Below are positions 1 through 28,617 of a stretch of 28,617 nucleotides of DNA, piece after piece. The position numbers and the translations under genes are program-made. The first letter of the stretch is position 1, and every line of letters begins with the position of its first letter. The notes below the pieces were generated by a model that did no database searches, was not told where the DNA came from, and saw only the letters and a program-made list of their open reading frames with translations. Source of the DNA: Paulinella micropora (Eukaryota; Cercozoa; Imbricatea; Euglyphida); contig BJOX01000317.1 in assembly GCA_009731375.1 (NCBI GenBank), forward strand, positions 336,523-365,139, in the 5' to 3' direction.

Positions 1-608
<608 letters not shown>

Positions 609-609
609 G

Positions 610-28617
<28,008 letters not shown>

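Overview
This is eukaryotic genomic DNA, most likely from an invertebrate animal, although the species cannot be named from sequence alone. The clues are very short exons bounded by GT...AG introns, TTAGGG blocks, a degraded non-LTR retrotransposon of the restriction-like-endonuclease (RLE) type, and a tRNA-derived SINE with an ATT-type tail. Most bases are microsatellite: GATA/TCTA, GTAT, ACAT, TAGG, TTAGG variants, TTATC, ATAGAT, ATT, GA and CA. Nearly all long open frames, such as the runs of LSIY, HTYI, YVCM, IIII or SLSL, are translated microsatellite and are not genes.

Hidden in the repeats, on the + strand, is one real gene: the C-terminal part of SMC5, the ABC-type ATPase subunit of the SMC5-SMC6 genome-maintenance complex. 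Fourteen short exons of 32-68 nt can be joined with matching intron phases into 636 nt (212 codons) with no stop: A 610-658, B 3900-3967, C 4817-4860, D 5865-5908, E 6100-6152, F 11431-11462, G 12331-12364, H 15239-15271, I 19503-19561, J 20314-20371, K 21125-21162, L 23069-23108, M 23566-23599, N 28011-28060. Exons A-H encode coiled coil. Exons I-M encode the return into the head. M plus N spell the SMC5-type ABC signature ([11 protein letters not shown]). The N-terminal head, the hinge and the Walker B exon lie outside the window.

Most of these exons (A, C, D/E, G, H, J, K, M, N) are present in 2-9 tandem copies that grew together with the flanking microsatellite. Only some copies have both splice sites. 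Several spare copies (of C, E, H, J and N) have lengths divisible by three and the right phase, so including them would keep the frame. At D/E a microsatellite sits exactly at an AG|GT proto-splice site and splits a stretch that is continuous in neighbouring copies, which looks like an intron created by microsatellite expansion.

Layout: 1-5750, TCTA/GTAT/ACAT repeats with exons A-C; 5750-9750, the D/E array with TTAGGG blocks; 9750-11430, TTAGG-type arrays; 11430-15270, exons F-H in GTAT and ACAT repeats; 15270-19500, the exon-H array and the RLE retrotransposon remnant; 19500-23600, exons I-M and a 493-bp tandem dimer; 23600-25430, SINEs and ATT repeats; 25430-27300, a large palindrome, a duplicated AT-rich block and inverted copies of exon N; 27300-28617, the exon-N array. 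Seven N gaps (277-291, 9657-9666, 19697-19706, 20524-20730, 23762-23771, 24480-24489, 24957-25105) fall in or beside repeats, so array lengths and copy numbers should be treated as approximate.
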